64,000 bases of DNA from Synaphobranchus kaupii (GCA_029718625.1 CM056387.1:37701356-37765355); one strand, 5' to 3'; shown: positions 30,931-45,524, counted from the stretch's first letter. Program-made: numbers and translations. The notes: generated from the letters alone by a model not told the origin.

Positions 30931-32395
30931 CTTTATTGGCATGACAAGACATTGTATCTGTATTGCCAAAGCATACTGCATTAAAACAGTCAAAGACATG
31001 CATCTAACACTGAACAATACAGAACAGCAAAAACTAGAAAAGAATGAACAGTAACCATACATGAAAACAATAACTTTTCTTAGGTTATAGATTTAGAAAT
31101 AACAATAATGTAAAATAAAGTACAATTAAAAATAATAATAATTATCAACAGCAATGATGATGAAAATGACACATATGATCTTATAAAGTGAATATAATGG
31201 GTATAAAAAAAAGAAATTATACACATAAATAAAATTATTTAATTAATAAATAAATGAAAATCGTTTACATTGATCCCTGTCACTCACTGTCCCTAAGACG
31301 GCAGGCAGCTATATATTGTGCCGCCAGTTCTCTCCTCTCCTAAGAGGGTGGGGAGTTTTTGGATGTCTGTTCAATTTTTAAATTGAGGGTATCTCTGATT
31401 TATTTCCTTGAGATGGCAATGTTTGCACAGTCTTTCTTCCTTGAGAAGCCATGTTTGCCGATGTCTTCCTTTTATGGCCAACCTGTGCTCTCTGAGTCTG
31501 TACTTCGTCAAGGTAGTTCTTAGTTTCTTGTCAGTCACCATGGTCACATTTTGCAATGGTGTACTGTCTTTTTAGGGCCAAATAGCATTGCATTTTGCTT
31601 TGTGCTTGTGTTTGTGTGTCCCAATAGGTGGTGTAGTTTTGTTTGTGTTGTGCTATAATTTCCTTGAATCTAATTGAATGTATGGTGATGCTGTCCTGAG
31701 GCTTTAAGGTGTTAGGGGTGGTTAGTGAACTGATCCTCAGGAACAATTGTGTGAGAAGACTCTTTACTTTGCTCAGCTCTTGGCATTACAGGGCTTTGTA
31801 GTGATAAGACTGGGGGTCACTATTTTTTAGGTGTATACAAAATTTGATTGCCCTTTTTTGTATCTTGATTAGTAATGGATATTTGCCTAATTCTGCCCTG
31901 CATGCATTGTTTGTAGTTTTTCTCTGTACTTGAGTTGCCAATTTTAATGCCGCCCATATTGCCTGTGTACATTGTTTTAATAATGTCATATATTATACCC
32001 CCTACACCACTTTCAATAATTTTGTAGAATAAGCCTTTATGCGAGATTGAATCAAAAGCTTTTCGGAAGTCTATAAAACAAGCAAATATTTTGTTTTTTT
32101 CTTGGTTGACATGTTTGTTAATCAGGGTGTGTAGGGTGTAAATATGGTCACATGTGCGGTGTTTTGGTAGGAATCCAATTTGACTTTTACTCAAGACATT
32201 GTGCTCATTAAGGAAGTATTGAAGTCTAGAATTAATAATGCTACAAAAAACCTTCCCCAGATTACTGTTCACACAAATGCCTCTGTAGTTGTTGGGGTCA
32301 AATTTATCTCCACTTTTAAAGATTGGGGTTATAAGTCCTTGATTCCAGATGTCAGGGACGAAACCTACCCTCAGAACCAAATTGAATAATTTAAG
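30920..32395 (-). mobile_element. 5'-truncated LINE (non-LTR retrotransposon), antisense
   Basis: Minus strand: a reverse-transcriptase part at 32380-31990 shows WNQGLITPIFKSGDKFDPNN, YRGICVNSNLGKVF and the catalytic-core lead FIDFRKAFDSI. Downstream frames (31746-31371, with YRLREHRLAIKGRHRQTWL and RLCKHC) are the C-terminal part, broken by frameshifts and stops. The 3' tail is AT-rich with a GCCAATAAAGCAAATTGAAT-type end against a (CT)n/(GA)n microsatellite. Clade not assigned. Confidence 0.8.
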
Positions 32396-32399
32396 AGTG

Positions 32400-32520
32400 G
32401 ACTGACTGACTGACTGTGCAGTAAAAAACCAGAAGGGATATTGGGTGTACAGGCTGTGTGAATGTGCATTGTGTGACTGAGTATTGTGTGCGTGTCACTG
32501 TGTATTCTATTTGTGTATGT
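32400..32520. repeat. segmental duplicate A (right part)
   Basis: GACTGTGCAGT, GATATTGGGT and ACAGGCTG match 39795-39860 in the same order, so the LINE at 30920-32395 interrupts a block duplicated elsewhere in the window. Confidence 0.65.
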
Positions 32521-32604
32521 GTCTGTCAGTGTTGTTAGGATAGGGTCACCTACTCACTCCAAACACACATTTTGTTTCTTTGACTGGCATGCACTGCATC
32601 GTTT

Positions 32605-33219
32605 GTGCAGATGATGGGGGGTCTGTGCAGATGATGGGGTTTCTATGCAGATGATGGGGGGTCTGTGCAGATGATGGGGTGTCTGTGCAGATGATGGGGT
32701 GTCTGTGCAGATGATGGGGGGGGGGTGCCTGTGCAGATGATGGGTGGTCTGTGTAGATGATGGGGGGTGTCTGTGCAGATGATGGGAGGTCTGTGTAGAT
32801 GATGGGGGGGGTGCCTGTGCAGATGATGGGTGGTCTGTGTAGATGATGGGGGGTGTCTGTGCAGATGATGGGGTGTCTGTGCAGATGATGGGGTGTCTGT
32901 GCAGATGATGGGGGGTCTGTGCACATGATGGGGTGTCTGTGCAGATGATGGGGTGTCTGTGCAGATGATGGGGGGTCTGTGCAGATGATGGGGTGCCTGT
33001 GCAGATGATGGGGGGTCTGTGCAGATGATGGGGTGTCTGTGCAGATGATGGGGGGTCTGTGCAGATGATGGGGTGTCTGTGCAGATGATGGGGTGTCTGT
33101 GCAGATGATGGGGGGTCTGTGCAGATGATGGGGTGTCTGTGCAGATGATGGGTGGTCTGTGCAGATGATGGGTGGTCTGTGCAGATGATGGGTGGTCTGT
33201 GCAGATGATGGGGGGTCAG
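32605..33219. repeat. 20-bp minisatellite, about 31 copies
   Basis: Unit GTGCAGATGATGGGGTGTCT with G-run length changes and CTGTGTAGATGATGG variants; reversed His/Pro-rich frames across it are artefacts. Confidence 0.95.
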
Positions 33220-33252
33220 AAAAAAAACACTGGGGTCAGAAAAGCCTTATTA

Positions 33253-33799
33253 TACACTGCCCGGCCAAAAAAAAAGTCGCACACTCTAATATTTCGTTGG
33301 ACCGCCTTTAGCTTTGATTACGGCGCGCATTTGTTGTGGCATTGCTTCGACAACCTTATGCAATGTCACAACATTTATTTCCATCCAGAGTAGCATAAGT
33401 TTTTGGTTGAGATCTTGTATTGACGACGGGAGAGTCGAACCACTCCGTAAAGTGTTCTCCAGCACATCCCAAAGACTTTCAATGGGGCTAAGGTCAGGAA
33501 TCTGATGGCTAATTCATGTGTGAAAATGATTCCTCATGCTCCCTGAACCACTCTTTCACAATTTGAGCCCGATGAATCTTGGCATTGTCATCCTGGCATA
33601 TGCCCATTGATGGGATAACCTGGTCATTTAGTACATTCAGGTACTTCGCTGACTTCATTTTATTGCTGCATAATGTTGCTGAGCCTAGGCCTGACCAACT
33701 GAAGCAACCCCAGATCATAACACTGCCTCCAGAGGCTTGTACAGTGGGCACTATGCATGATGGGTGCAATGGCGACTTTTTTTTTGGCCGGGCAGTGTA
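33253..33799 (-). mobile_element. non-autonomous Tc1/mariner derivative, 547 bp, copy 2
   Basis: Same ends as the copy at 22533 (CACTGCCCGGCCAAAAAA, GGCCGGGCAGTG, TA on both sides), opposite orientation. The minus frame 33769-33509 retains [16 protein letters not shown] and [16 protein letters not shown], parts of the DDE catalytic region of Tc1 transposases, then breaks before the DLNPIE-like part. The N-terminal DNA-binding half is absent. Confidence 0.85.
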
Positions 33800-34079
33800 T
33801 TTTATATGGTCTCTTTTGATGCTGGTAAAACATTCCTACAAATCCCTGGGAAATTTAAAGCATACCAAAATAAATAAATACATGAAAGAAGAGTTCTGTA
33901 TACTGGTGGAAATTGTCTAAAGGGTTAAAGTAAGTTATATATTTGACCCAGGTCTGCTTAGAATACAGTATCTAGGCTTATATGTTTTTGTTGGTATAGA
34001 AGTATCCACTCTTACATCCTTTATATAACTATTACATGTATTTTAATTTATTCTATATTTGCTGCCTAACCCAGGGCTG

Positions 34080-34111
<32 letters not shown>
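34080..34111. repeat. (ATT)n microsatellite
   Basis: ATT units with one AGT interruption; a second short (ATT)n run lies at 34275-34302. Confidence 0.9.
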
Positions 34112-34113
<2 letters not shown>

Positions 34114-34775
34114 CTATCCAATTCCCACCCCAATCTGGAATATCCAACTGTCCAAATATCCAACCACACCGGTGTTCCAGGCAAAAGATCAGATGCACAA
34201 TGACCACATTATTTCTACAGATTTGGAACCCTTTTTATCAAATGGGGAGGAAAAAAGCATGCAGGATGATCAAATTATTATTATCAATATTATTATTATT
34301 ATTGTTTTTATAAATATGGCGCCCAACGCGGGGCTGAGCATATCCAATTCCCACCCCAATTTGGAATGGCCAACCTCCTGCAACCGCAGCCGCGTACATT
34401 GTGAGATCCCTACTGTGGACACGGTTCTCCTCCGAAACACGTGGTGTCGCCAACTGCTTTTCTTCCACATTCGCTAAGCTCGCATATAGCAGTGTCAGAG
34501 GAAGGACCTTTCATCCTTTCATATGCGGGACCTTTGACTACAATCTACGGGCGCCCGATCGACAAGCAGGGGTCGCTAGATAGCAATGCACACGGAACCC
34601 TAATTGACTGAACCCTCCCGTTCCCTGGGTGACGCAATCGCCAATTGCGCGTCGCCCTATGGAGCTACCAGCCACAGTCGGCACTGGCACATTGCGGATT
34701 GCGTCTGAGGCTGTGAGGCTCATCCACGCACCACAGTTTGGTTCCTTAACCGAATGAGCCATCCAGCAGCCCTAA
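34112..34775. repeat. dispersed repeat unit(s)
   Basis: CCAATTCCCACCCCAAT(C/T)TGGAAT occurs at 34118 and 34346. The downstream GC-rich block (GTGACGCAATCGCCAATTGC, ending CCGAATGAGCCATCCAGCAG) is of a style I associate with abundant fish dispersed repeats. No coding content. Confidence 0.5.
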
Positions 34776-35686
34776 ATTTTAAGCAAGTTTAAAGGTTGTG
34801 CCCAAAATCAGTGCAACCGTCTTAACAATCCCTGTGTTTAGTGCAGAAAATAAAATGCATGCACACCGCTAAAAATGTAACACAGTGGTGGCTTATCCAA
34901 CAGCAGCCACTGAACTTTTAATGGCTGAGCTACTGCTGTTCAGACCAAGTGTGTGGAAATGTTTTACACTGTCACATTCGATACAGAAGGCCAGGGTTCG
35001 CGGTTGTCTGCATGAATACCATTATGCAGGATTCCTGATTATCTAGAATTACCCTCAACACGAAGATACAACGGACAGGTCATCGGGCAGTTCATAGTGA
35101 GAGATGGCCTGTGTGTGTGTGTGTGTTTGGGTGGGGAGTTGTGGTTTCATAGCTGTCTAAACCCATCACCTGAAGTGCAGTAACAAACATCTGACAGCAG
35201 GGGGATCCCCATGCCCATTAGTCTGCTTCAACATGATGTGAAAATTATAGGAGAGCATTTGTCTGCATGAATGAGGTCATAATTCTCTATGGCTACAATA
35301 ACAATATAGCACCCATTATGAAGTAATTCATTCATAACATATTCCTACATATAGTATGAGATAACTACTTATAATTATGTTCTAAGCAGTTATCATTTGA
35401 AAAAAAAGGTGAAGCAAATCTTATAAGGATGATATGTGACCTCTGCTGTGGAGCTGATTCATCACGCACTACTTCCCATTGTGCTGCATTATGCATAAAG
35501 GTTATCTGGAGAAGCTGCAAGTGCATTTGGTGTGCCCTGGATTTAAAGGGAATGGGATAGATTGTAAACAATCTGTCATTTACATGGTGTCATGTGGAAT
35601 TTTTCCTCTGGAATGAGGGCCTGGTCTCTTCCTGTTGGCTAGCTTGTACCCAGCCTTGTGAAGGACACAGCCATCCATGCAACACC

Positions 35687-35707
35687 CCACCCCCCCCCCC
35701 CCCCCCC
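35687..35707. repeat. poly-C tract
   Basis: About 20 C. Similar runs occur at 39393, 43010, 43108, 45430, 46246, 54706, 58728 and 58846 and as poly-G at 43484 and 46500. They are likely sites of assembly error. Confidence 0.9.
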
Positions 35708-35857
35708 AGCCCACCCCCAACCGCGAACCTACTGCATCCTGTTTCCCTCATACTAGCAGCTCTCACTGGAGCTCAGCGTCGCTCCCTGTATCTGTTCTTA
35801 TTGCTTTCGGAACACACACCTCTGAGGCCCCGTTCCCTATTGAACACATAGCTCCTA

Positions 35858-37440
<1,583 letters not shown>

Positions 37441-37523
37441 CATGTCCTGTTCCTTATTGAACACAAAGCTACTATATCCTGTTCCCTATTGAACACACAG
37501 CTCCTATGCCCTGTCCCCTATAG

Positions 37524-38264
37524 CAGGGGTTCTCAATCCTGGTCCTGGGGGACCCCTGTGTATGCTGGCTTTCGTTGCAACCGCAGTTGCAATCCCAGAA
37601 TTTTAACAAGCTGTTAATTTTTCTTAATTAGGTGCTTGTCATGTTTGGAGGAATTATTCACCCTCTTAAGCCACATTATATCAGAAATAGCTATGGATGC
37701 CATGTAGAATAAACACCCCATGTTCACATTGTGCTATATTATTTAAAAAAGATAAGAAAATTATTTAACAGATCCATTTAAAGACTGATTTGAATCAATA
37801 GGCTCCTAATTGGTGAAAGTGTGGACACATGGCCACTAAAATTAACCATTTCGTAGATAATGAAGAATTCAAACACAAAGCAAATGATAACGAGCCAAAC
37901 CTGCATTGTCTTAAGCTTAAAGAAAAAATTGAGTTAAACCCGTGTTCAACAACCTAATTAGGAGCCTATTGATTCACTTCACTCTTTCATTTGAGTGAAA
38001 ATACATTATTTTGTAACCTTTTCTTATGTAATTGTTGCAATATAGCACAATAAGCACAATGTGAACATGGGGAGTTTGTTCTACATGGCATGCATAGCTA
38101 TTTCTGACATAATGTGTCTTAAGTGGGCGAATAAATCCTCCAAACATGAAAAGCACCTAATTAAGAAAAATTAACAGCTTGTTAAAATTCTGGGATTGCA
38201 ACTGCGGTTGCAACGAAAACCAGCATACACAGGGGTCCCCCAGGACCAGGATTGAGAACCCCTG
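37524..38264. mobile_element. foldback hAT-type element with 8-bp target duplication
   Basis: The target copy CCCTATAG flanks both ends (37516-37523, 38265-38272). Termini CAGGGGTTCTCAATCCTGG and CCAGGATTGAGAACCCCTG are exact inverts, and the inversion carries on for most of the 741 bp (for example GCTTAATTAGGTGCTT-type and CCATGTAGAA segments near the centre). No transposase frame. Confidence 0.9.
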
Positions 38265-38309
38265 CCCTATAGAACGCACAGTTCCTGTGCCCTGTTCCCT
38301 ATTGAACAC

Positions 38310-39300
38310 ACAGGTATTTTTCTCTGTGTCCCATAACATTCCTCTGCTATTATCTACCTATTTAACACTGGGTCTGATTTACTAAGACCTTTGGCATGTG
38401 CAAAACCTTTTAGCACATGCAAAACCAGTAACATTAGTCATGCTATTTGTTTTGCACTAATCATTGGTTGTCTTATTAGTTTTGTGCGTGCTGAACGGTT
38501 TTGCACATGTTAAGGTCTTAGTAAACCAGACCATATGACTATTCCAACCACTCCACCAGTCTCTTCCCTTTATCAGACCAATCACCAGTCATTCTTCCTG
38601 CTCTCAAGGTTCCTGGGAAGATTGGGAGGAACCAGCAAAGAGTGATGTTCTGTGGAAAACACCAGGCAAAGTGAGGAATGCAGTTCCCTGGAAATTTTAG
38701 CACAAGCTCAGGAGAGCAGAGCAACCGCACAGTTTCATAATTCTACTCAGCATTCTAATCATCTCAAAGATACAAAGTCTATTAATGGATAAAATGTCAA
38801 TTCTATTACTCTGGTTAGTCAGGATGGCATCAGTGGATATTGAAACAACTGGATACATGTCAGGTTGCTAGACAATTATGCCAAGACCTTTGTTTGAATT
38901 TATTTTTTTAAAACGGTAACATTAGGTGGTAAAATATGTCTCTGCCTTCTTCAGTGGTGATCTGCATCAGTTATCTCTTATAGAGCCTTCTCCTATGAAT
39001 GAGAGGGGGGAGAAATGTGGATGGAAGGGCATTGCCATATAACAATACAATTAGTACAACAAAATAAGGGAGCAATCGGGACTCCCTAACTACACTCCTG
39101 CTGCATCCTCTCGCCCCCAAATCACAACCCTCTGCTCGTATTACTCCCAGGCACCATGTGACCCATTACCCCAACGATCACGTGATTATCTGACTCTGTG
39201 CCACCCATTACCCCCCTTGTGGCATTAAATCACCCAGCCATACCATCTCTCTCTTTCTCCTGCTTTCCCCTCTAACCCTACATCCGCCCTTCATTCCTGT
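38310..39300. other. intergenic, nothing clear
   Basis: Mostly unique DNA. A short inverted pair (TTACTAAGACCTTTGGCATG and CACATGTTAAGGTCTTAGTA, 38379-38523) marks a further small MITE-like relic. Confidence 0.45.
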
Positions 39301-39304
39301 CGTT

Positions 39305-39950
39305 TCCTGACCTTGCCACGCCCACCCCTCTCCTCTGGGAGTGCCCCCTATGTTGCTGTGCACTAAATCAGCTCCAAGAACTAGAGCAGCAGCCCCCCCC
39401 CCCCCCTCTCTTTATTATTTTTTTAATTCAAGTTGCTTAATTGGCAGAAAAAAATACATATGTAAATATTGCCAAAGCATACCTAAGTCAATGAAAATAC
39501 AGATGTACAGTAAAACAATGATGATAATTAAATTTTTTTTAAAAACACAACAACACAATAGCAATAACAATGTTAATGATGCATCTACACAAGTATGAAC
39601 AACGAAGCTTTTGTGTATCTCTCTCTCTCTCTCCCTCCCTCTCCTCTCGCCCCAGCCCCCTCCCCCTGGATGGCCTGGGGTCATGGGAAGGCATTGATTA
39701 TGGTTGATAATTCAGGCCTTTGATGTGGATAATGCAGTCTCTCTCTCTCTTTCTCATTCTCACTCTCCCTCGCTCTCTCTCTCTCTCGCTTCCTGCACTG
39801 ACTGTGTAGTCAAAGCCCCAGGGACCAGAGAGGATATTGGGTTTACAGGCTGGGTGTGTGTGTATGTGTGTTTGTGTGCATGTGTGTTTCTGTGTATGCA
39901 TGTCTGTGTGTGTGTGTGTGCGCGTGCTTGATTGTGCGTGTGTGTGCATT
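39305..39950. repeat. segmental duplicate B with separate LINE 3' tail
   Basis: Copy of the block at 30655-30930 plus 32400-32520. Here an AT-rich LINE 3' end (39412-39600, with AATTGGCAG and ATTGCCAAAGCATAC as in 30930-30985) sits at an earlier pyrimidine run. A (GT)n tail follows at 39855-39945. Confidence 0.75.
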
Positions 39951-40227
39951 TATGCAGGGGATTTTTTCCCCATTACCTGATATACAATCTTTAAAACTGG
40001 TTCGCATTCCTGTGTAGAGTAATACAAGTGCATTGGAAGCCCATTGAATGAGTAGCTACTGCTACCAGACAATGCGTAGACTCTGGGAGAGAGACCTAAT
40101 TTCTCACCAAGTCAGGCCTAGATTCACACTTTAATCTTAATTCAGCCCGGTGTGATTTTAAATCAGTCTTAATTCAGTTCGCAGTGATGCTTTACAGCTG
40201 AACCTCTTATTGCTTTGAATGTATTAA

Positions 40228-40578
40228 AGGGCACATGAAGCACTCGGTAAAGTGGCTCTGGTTCGTCAGCTTTTTATTTAAAATCTCAAACCGACCCGTA
40301 TTTGCTGGAAAAATAAGTTAAAATGAGCTTTTTTTCCACTAGGGCGCAGCCATCTTGGACCAACTGCGGTCATGACGTCACTAGGTTGGTTGGTCTCGGC
40401 TGTTCAATGTATTACTATGGGAAAATAGCTGACTTTCAGTGAGCTCAACGATGTACTGTCAGGAAAAAATAAAACAAAAAACGCAGACGGCCTTTTTGTA
40501 TTGTCCCGAGATGCTCAAATGAGTTGGTCCAAGATGGCTGCGAACCAGAGCCACTTTACCGAATGCTTCATGTCCCCT
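40228..40578. mobile_element. MITE-like element with 38-bp terminal inverted repeats
   Basis: GGGCACATGAAGCACTCGGT...CTCTGGTTCG at the left and CGAACCAGAG...TTCATGTCCCC at the right; also inner CCATCTTGGACCAAC and GTTGGTCCAAGATGG inverted. It contains stops in all frames. Confidence 0.8.
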
Positions 40579-40690
40579 ATGAATTCACTTGACTAAGGGG
40601 TCAGAGTAAAGCATGTTATTCACAGCAGTTATCTCTTTGGGTTTGTGTAGAAAACAGGGGTCTACACAGTTGAGGCAGCAGCACGATTGC

Positions 40691-41898
40691 ACCCACTCCA
40701 GTAACACCACCTTACCAACTCCAGTAACGCCACCTTACCCACTCCAGTAACACCACCTTACCTACTCCAGTAACACCACCTTACCTACTCCAGCAACACC
40801 ACCTTACCTACTCCAGTAACACCACCTTACCTACTCCAGTAACGCCACCTTACCTATCCCAGTAACGCCACCTCACCCACTCCAGTAACACCACCTTACC
40901 TACTCCAGTAACACCACCTTACCTACTCCAGTAACACCACTTTACCTACTCCAGCAACACCACCTCACCCACTCCAGTAACACCACCTTACCTACTCCAG
41001 CAACACTACCTCACCCACTCCAGTCACACCACCTCACCTACTCCAGCAACACTACCTCACCCACTCCAGTAACACCACCTTACCTACTCCAGTAACACCA
41101 CCTTACCTATCCCAGTAACACCACCTCACCCACTCCAGTAACACCACCTTACCTACTCCAGTAACACCACCTTACCTATCCCAGTAACACCACCTTACCT
41201 ACTCCAGTAACACCACCTTACCTACTCCAGCAACACCACCTCACCCACCCCAGTAACACCACCTTACCTACTCCAGCAACACTACCTCACCCACTCCAGT
41301 CACACCACCTCACCTACTCCAGTAACACCACCTTACCTACTCCAGTAACACCACCTTACCTATCCCAGTAACACCACCTCACCCACTCCAGTAACACCAC
41401 CTTACCTACTCCAGTAACACCACCTTACCTATCCCAGTAACACCACCTTACCTACTCCAGTAACACCACCTTACCTACTCCAGCAACACCACCTCACCCA
41501 CCCCAGTAACACCACCTTACCTACTCCAGCAACACTACCTCACCCACTCCAGTCACACCACCTCACCTACTCCAGCAACACCACCTTACCCACTCCAGTA
41601 ACACCACCTTACCTACTCCAGCAACACTACCCCACCCACTCCAGTAACACCACCTTACCTACTCCAGCAACACTACCTCACCCACTCCAGTCACACCACC
41701 TCACCTACTCCAGCAACACCACCTTACCCACTCCAGTAACACCACCTTACCTACTCCAGCAACACTACCCCACCCACTCCAGTAACACCACCTTACCTAC
41801 TCCAGCAACACTATCTCACCCACCCCAGTAACACCACCTTACCTACTCCAGTAACACTACCTCACCCACTCCAGTAACACCACCACACCCACTCCAGC
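40691..41898. repeat. 23-bp minisatellite, about 52 copies
   Basis: Unit CTCCAGTAACACCACCTTAC followed by CTA, with CAGCAACACTACCTCACCC and TATCCCAG variants arranged in larger repeated blocks of 4-6 units. Confidence 0.95.
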
Positions 41899-43254
41899 TC
41901 GTTTGTCTTCATTTAGTGGTTTTAATTTATTTTATTTTTCTTTTAACACAAAACCAGTTGGATCCATGTCCTTCTCCATGCTGTAGGTGGTGAAATGATG
42001 TCACTGCAGTCTTCTTTGCTTGTTTAATGCTTGATATTCTCCTGCACATGTTCTTTGGTAAAAGCACGTCCTGTATATCCTCCACTGTCAGTCTCAGAAG
42101 TTTAATACTACATTCACTTTTCCTGAAGGTTAACGCAGCCCCACAAGCTGAGCATTCTCAAATTTCCTCACCTCGGGACCAACCAATCAGAAATGTTCTT
42201 CCACTCAGGTAATGGTGCCATTAACAGACCACACCCTCTTCGTCACTGGGAGCTCTATTTCGGCCATCACTGGAGTAGCCCCACCCTCTGAGCCTCACTC
42301 AACGTAAGCAACAGATATCAGAACAAAAATAAAGAAACAAACCAAAATGGGTGTGTGTGTGTGCGTGTGTTTGCATATATCTGCCCGTACAATATTGTGA
42401 AATTGAGTCTTTATGTTGCTATCATCATCATGTGTTACTGCTGTGTGTGTGACATGACTGGACGCCGTCTGGCAGGAGGAAAGAGAGCCGTATGAAGCGT
42501 GTGCTGTTTTGTGCTGCTGTAGCTCAGCGTTTCCCCGCCCCCACCATGTCCCGCACACCCGGGTCTGTGGAAGTGGTGTAGAAGTGCTGGTTTCATATTT
42601 CCACAGTCCTCACTGCATCTCAATAATTAATATTCATAATCGGATATCATGACAACAACGCTTCCGCAGCCTTCCCTGAACAATGTTTGAGAGGGAAGGA
42701 CAAAGTGAGGCGAGGGGGAGATGTTCTCATCTGTGCTCTCTTACTTCTGCCCCCCCCAAGCAGCAAGCCCATGGTTTCTGACCTGGGCCCCTCATGCTGT
42801 GGCCCTTATCGACCCCGACCCTTATAACCAGACTGCCCGCTGTGGGCCTGTCAGCCTCTCCTTAGCCTCCCAACATGAACACCCTGCCAACACAGCAGCT
42901 GAGCAGTGGCCACTATCTGCCCAAATACCTCTGGCCCTCATTTTCATCCGAACCCTCCACTTAACTGTCTGTCATTCCGTTTCCTGGATAACTGGAACAC
43001 CACCCCCGCCCCCCCCCCCCACCCTTGCATTTGCCACTTTGAGCTCTTTCCTAGGAGTGGCTTTTCTGTGCACCCCTCCCATTTCTCTTTGTGGAGGTAC
43101 TGATCCCCCTCCCCCCCCCCCCCCCCCAGTCCCCACCTCTCTGACTCCCTGTTCTTCTCCTCGGCTGTGCTTTAGTGCTCTCCCCCACCCCACCCCACCC
43201 CACCCCACCCTACCCCCATCTCCGTAAGCGCCCCTGTCCCGGCTCAAGCTCACA

Positions 43255-43475
43255 GTGCTGCTGATGCACTCTTCCACATTAATAAAAATTTTATACACAG
43301 TCAGGAAATGCATTTCCAGTTTAACCGGCTGGAGGCTCCCAGGCAGACAGGAAATGAGCATTTGGCCGGCAGCCAGCCCTGCTATTTCGAGGGGCGGCCG
43401 GAGCCAATCAACAAGCTCTGGTCAGTTAATGGAACACGGATACTTCGCTGAAATATCCAGAGCAATTACGAGGGT
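43255..43475. promoter_or_regulatory. candidate conserved non-coding block
   Basis: About 220 bp of balanced, non-repetitive sequence between low-complexity runs. I cannot test conservation; proposed only because such islands in repeat-rich DNA near developmental genes are often enhancers. Confidence 0.2.
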
Positions 43476-43679
43476 GGTGGGAGGGGGGGGGGGGGGCATT
43501 GCTCAACAGGCCTAGGAGCAGCGAAAAAGGGAGGGGGGATGGGGGTGGTGTTGGGGGGAGGTGAGGGGGAGATGAGGGTTGGCATTAATTCTGATCAGAC
43601 ACAGATGGCTGTGTTTGTGTGGCTCAGTGGTCCAGAGGGTTGTATGCTTTGAGGAATAAGATGATCGGTTATCAGTACT

Positions 43680-44380
43680 GTTCAGCTGTAGAGAGTAGCT
43701 GCAGTGATCAGCTGTAGCATTCAGCTGTAGTGTTCAGCTGTAACGATCAGCTGTAGTGTTCAGCTGTAGAGATCAGCTGCAGTGTTCAGCTGTAGAGATC
43801 AGCTACAGTGTTTAGCTGTAGTGTCCAGCTGTAGAGACCAGCTGTAGTGTTCAGCTGTAGAAATCAGCTACAGTGTTTAGCTGTAGTGTTCAGCTGTAGA
43901 GATCAGCTACAGTGTTCAGCTGTAGCATTCAGCTTTAGTGTTCAGCTGTAGAGATCAGCTGTAGTGTTCAGCTGTAAAGATCAGCTACAGTGTTCAGCTG
44001 TAGAAATCAGCTAGTGTTTAGCTGTAGTGTTCAGCTGTAGAGATCAGCTACGGTGTTCAGCTGTAGCATTCAGCTTTAGTGTTCAGCTGTAGAGATCAGC
44101 TGTAGTGTTCAGCTGTAGAGATCAGCTACAGTGTTCAGCTGTATAGATCAGCTGTAAAGATCAGCTGTAGAAATTAGCTGCAGTGTTCAGCTGTAGAGAT
44201 CAGCTACTGCATTCAGCTGTAGTGTTCAGCTGTAGAGACCAGCTGTAGTGTTCAGCTGTAGAGATCAGCTGCAGTGTTCATCTGTAGTGTTCAGCTGTAG
44301 AGACCAGATGTAGTGTTCAGCTACAGTGTTCAGCTGTAAAGATCAGCTGTAGAGACTAGCTGTAGTGTTCAGTTGTAGTG
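43680..44380. repeat. composite minisatellite of about 26 bp (two 12-14-bp halves)
   Basis: Units GTTCAGCTGTAGAGATCAGC then TGTAGT. Each half contains CAGCTG or CAGCTA, so the array holds dozens of CAGCTG E-box palindromes. Confidence 0.95.
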
Positions 44381-44545
44381 CTAATAAATCTGAACTGCTT
44401 GCAATGTGAAATCTGATCACTGCATCAAACTGCCAGAACGAAACACCCCCCTCCCCTTACCCCTGACCCCGTGCCCTACCCACCCCCCACCTCCCCTTAC
44501 CCCATCTTTGCCCCTTCCTCATGCACATACGCACACGCACACGCA

Positions 44546-44563
44546 CACACACACACACACACA
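44546..44563. repeat. (CA)n microsatellite
   Basis: CA run in a C-rich, low-complexity stretch. Confidence 0.85.
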
Positions 44564-45524
44564 GGGACTACAGCGCCGGCAGTCATGAATGACTTTGTCA
44601 GCTGTGTGCCGGGCATTATCCAGGCCATTTAACATTGATCCTGACATGGACATGGACAGCCATCAGCTCTCAGCTCTCCCTGGTATTACAGCTGGGATGA
44701 CCAATCACTATAGCCTGGGAGAGGCACCATGCGCTATAGCCAGCTGCATTCGGCTAATGCCCCAGCACACACACACAAACACACACACATTACTGTTCTC
44801 CTTTCTCATGACCCAACTCTACTCTCCAGAAGAATCCATAGCGTAGAGGCATGTGATGTGGGCAGAGGGGTGGGGGGTGGGGTGTGAAGTTGTGAGATTT
44901 GTATGGGGAGGTTGGCGGGTGGAGGGGGACTATAGGCTGGAGGTGTTAGATGTGGGCGGGGTCTGGAGCTGGACCTGGTAGAGCAGCGCATCCATGAAGA
45001 GGAAACACGCCCCTCCTCCCCAACACCCCCCTGCCCCCTGCAGCACTTCAATTTTCCTGTATCACTGCTGTTTGTTTCCCTGGGGGGGTGGGCAAGTGCT
45101 TGGTTGCCATGGGACCTTTCTCCCCAGACCAGTCTCTGAGAAGGGGCAGAGCCCTGTCTCTGGAGGGGAGGGTCCCGTTAGAGAGGGGCACTCTAACAAG
45201 CAGAACCTTCCACCTGCCCTGCCTCCAGACATCGACCGTAGAATCCCAGGAAAAGAGGGAGAGACGAGAGAGATCTGCAGACAAGGCCAGCTACATCCCC
45301 CAGACACAAGCGCTGCTATGCAGGACGTAGCCCTACCTGTTCCCGTGCCAACAGAGCAGGTCGGGAGGGTTCACTCAGTCTCACAGTCAAAGCGCCTCCA
45401 CCCCCAACCCCTTCCCCCCAACCACCCAACACCCCCCCCCCCCCAAGCCCCGGTTCCTCCTCTGGAACCGCCCACCGTATCAATGAGCCGCAGCTCGGGG
45501 CAATTACTCCAACGAGAGGCACCA

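Noticed and set aside
32546..32926. His/Pro/Ser-rich minus-strand frame
   Set aside because: 20-bp minisatellite translation.
42721..43227. 168-residue Pro-rich + frame
   Set aside because: Runs through poly-C tracts and C-rich repeats; no splice or domain support.
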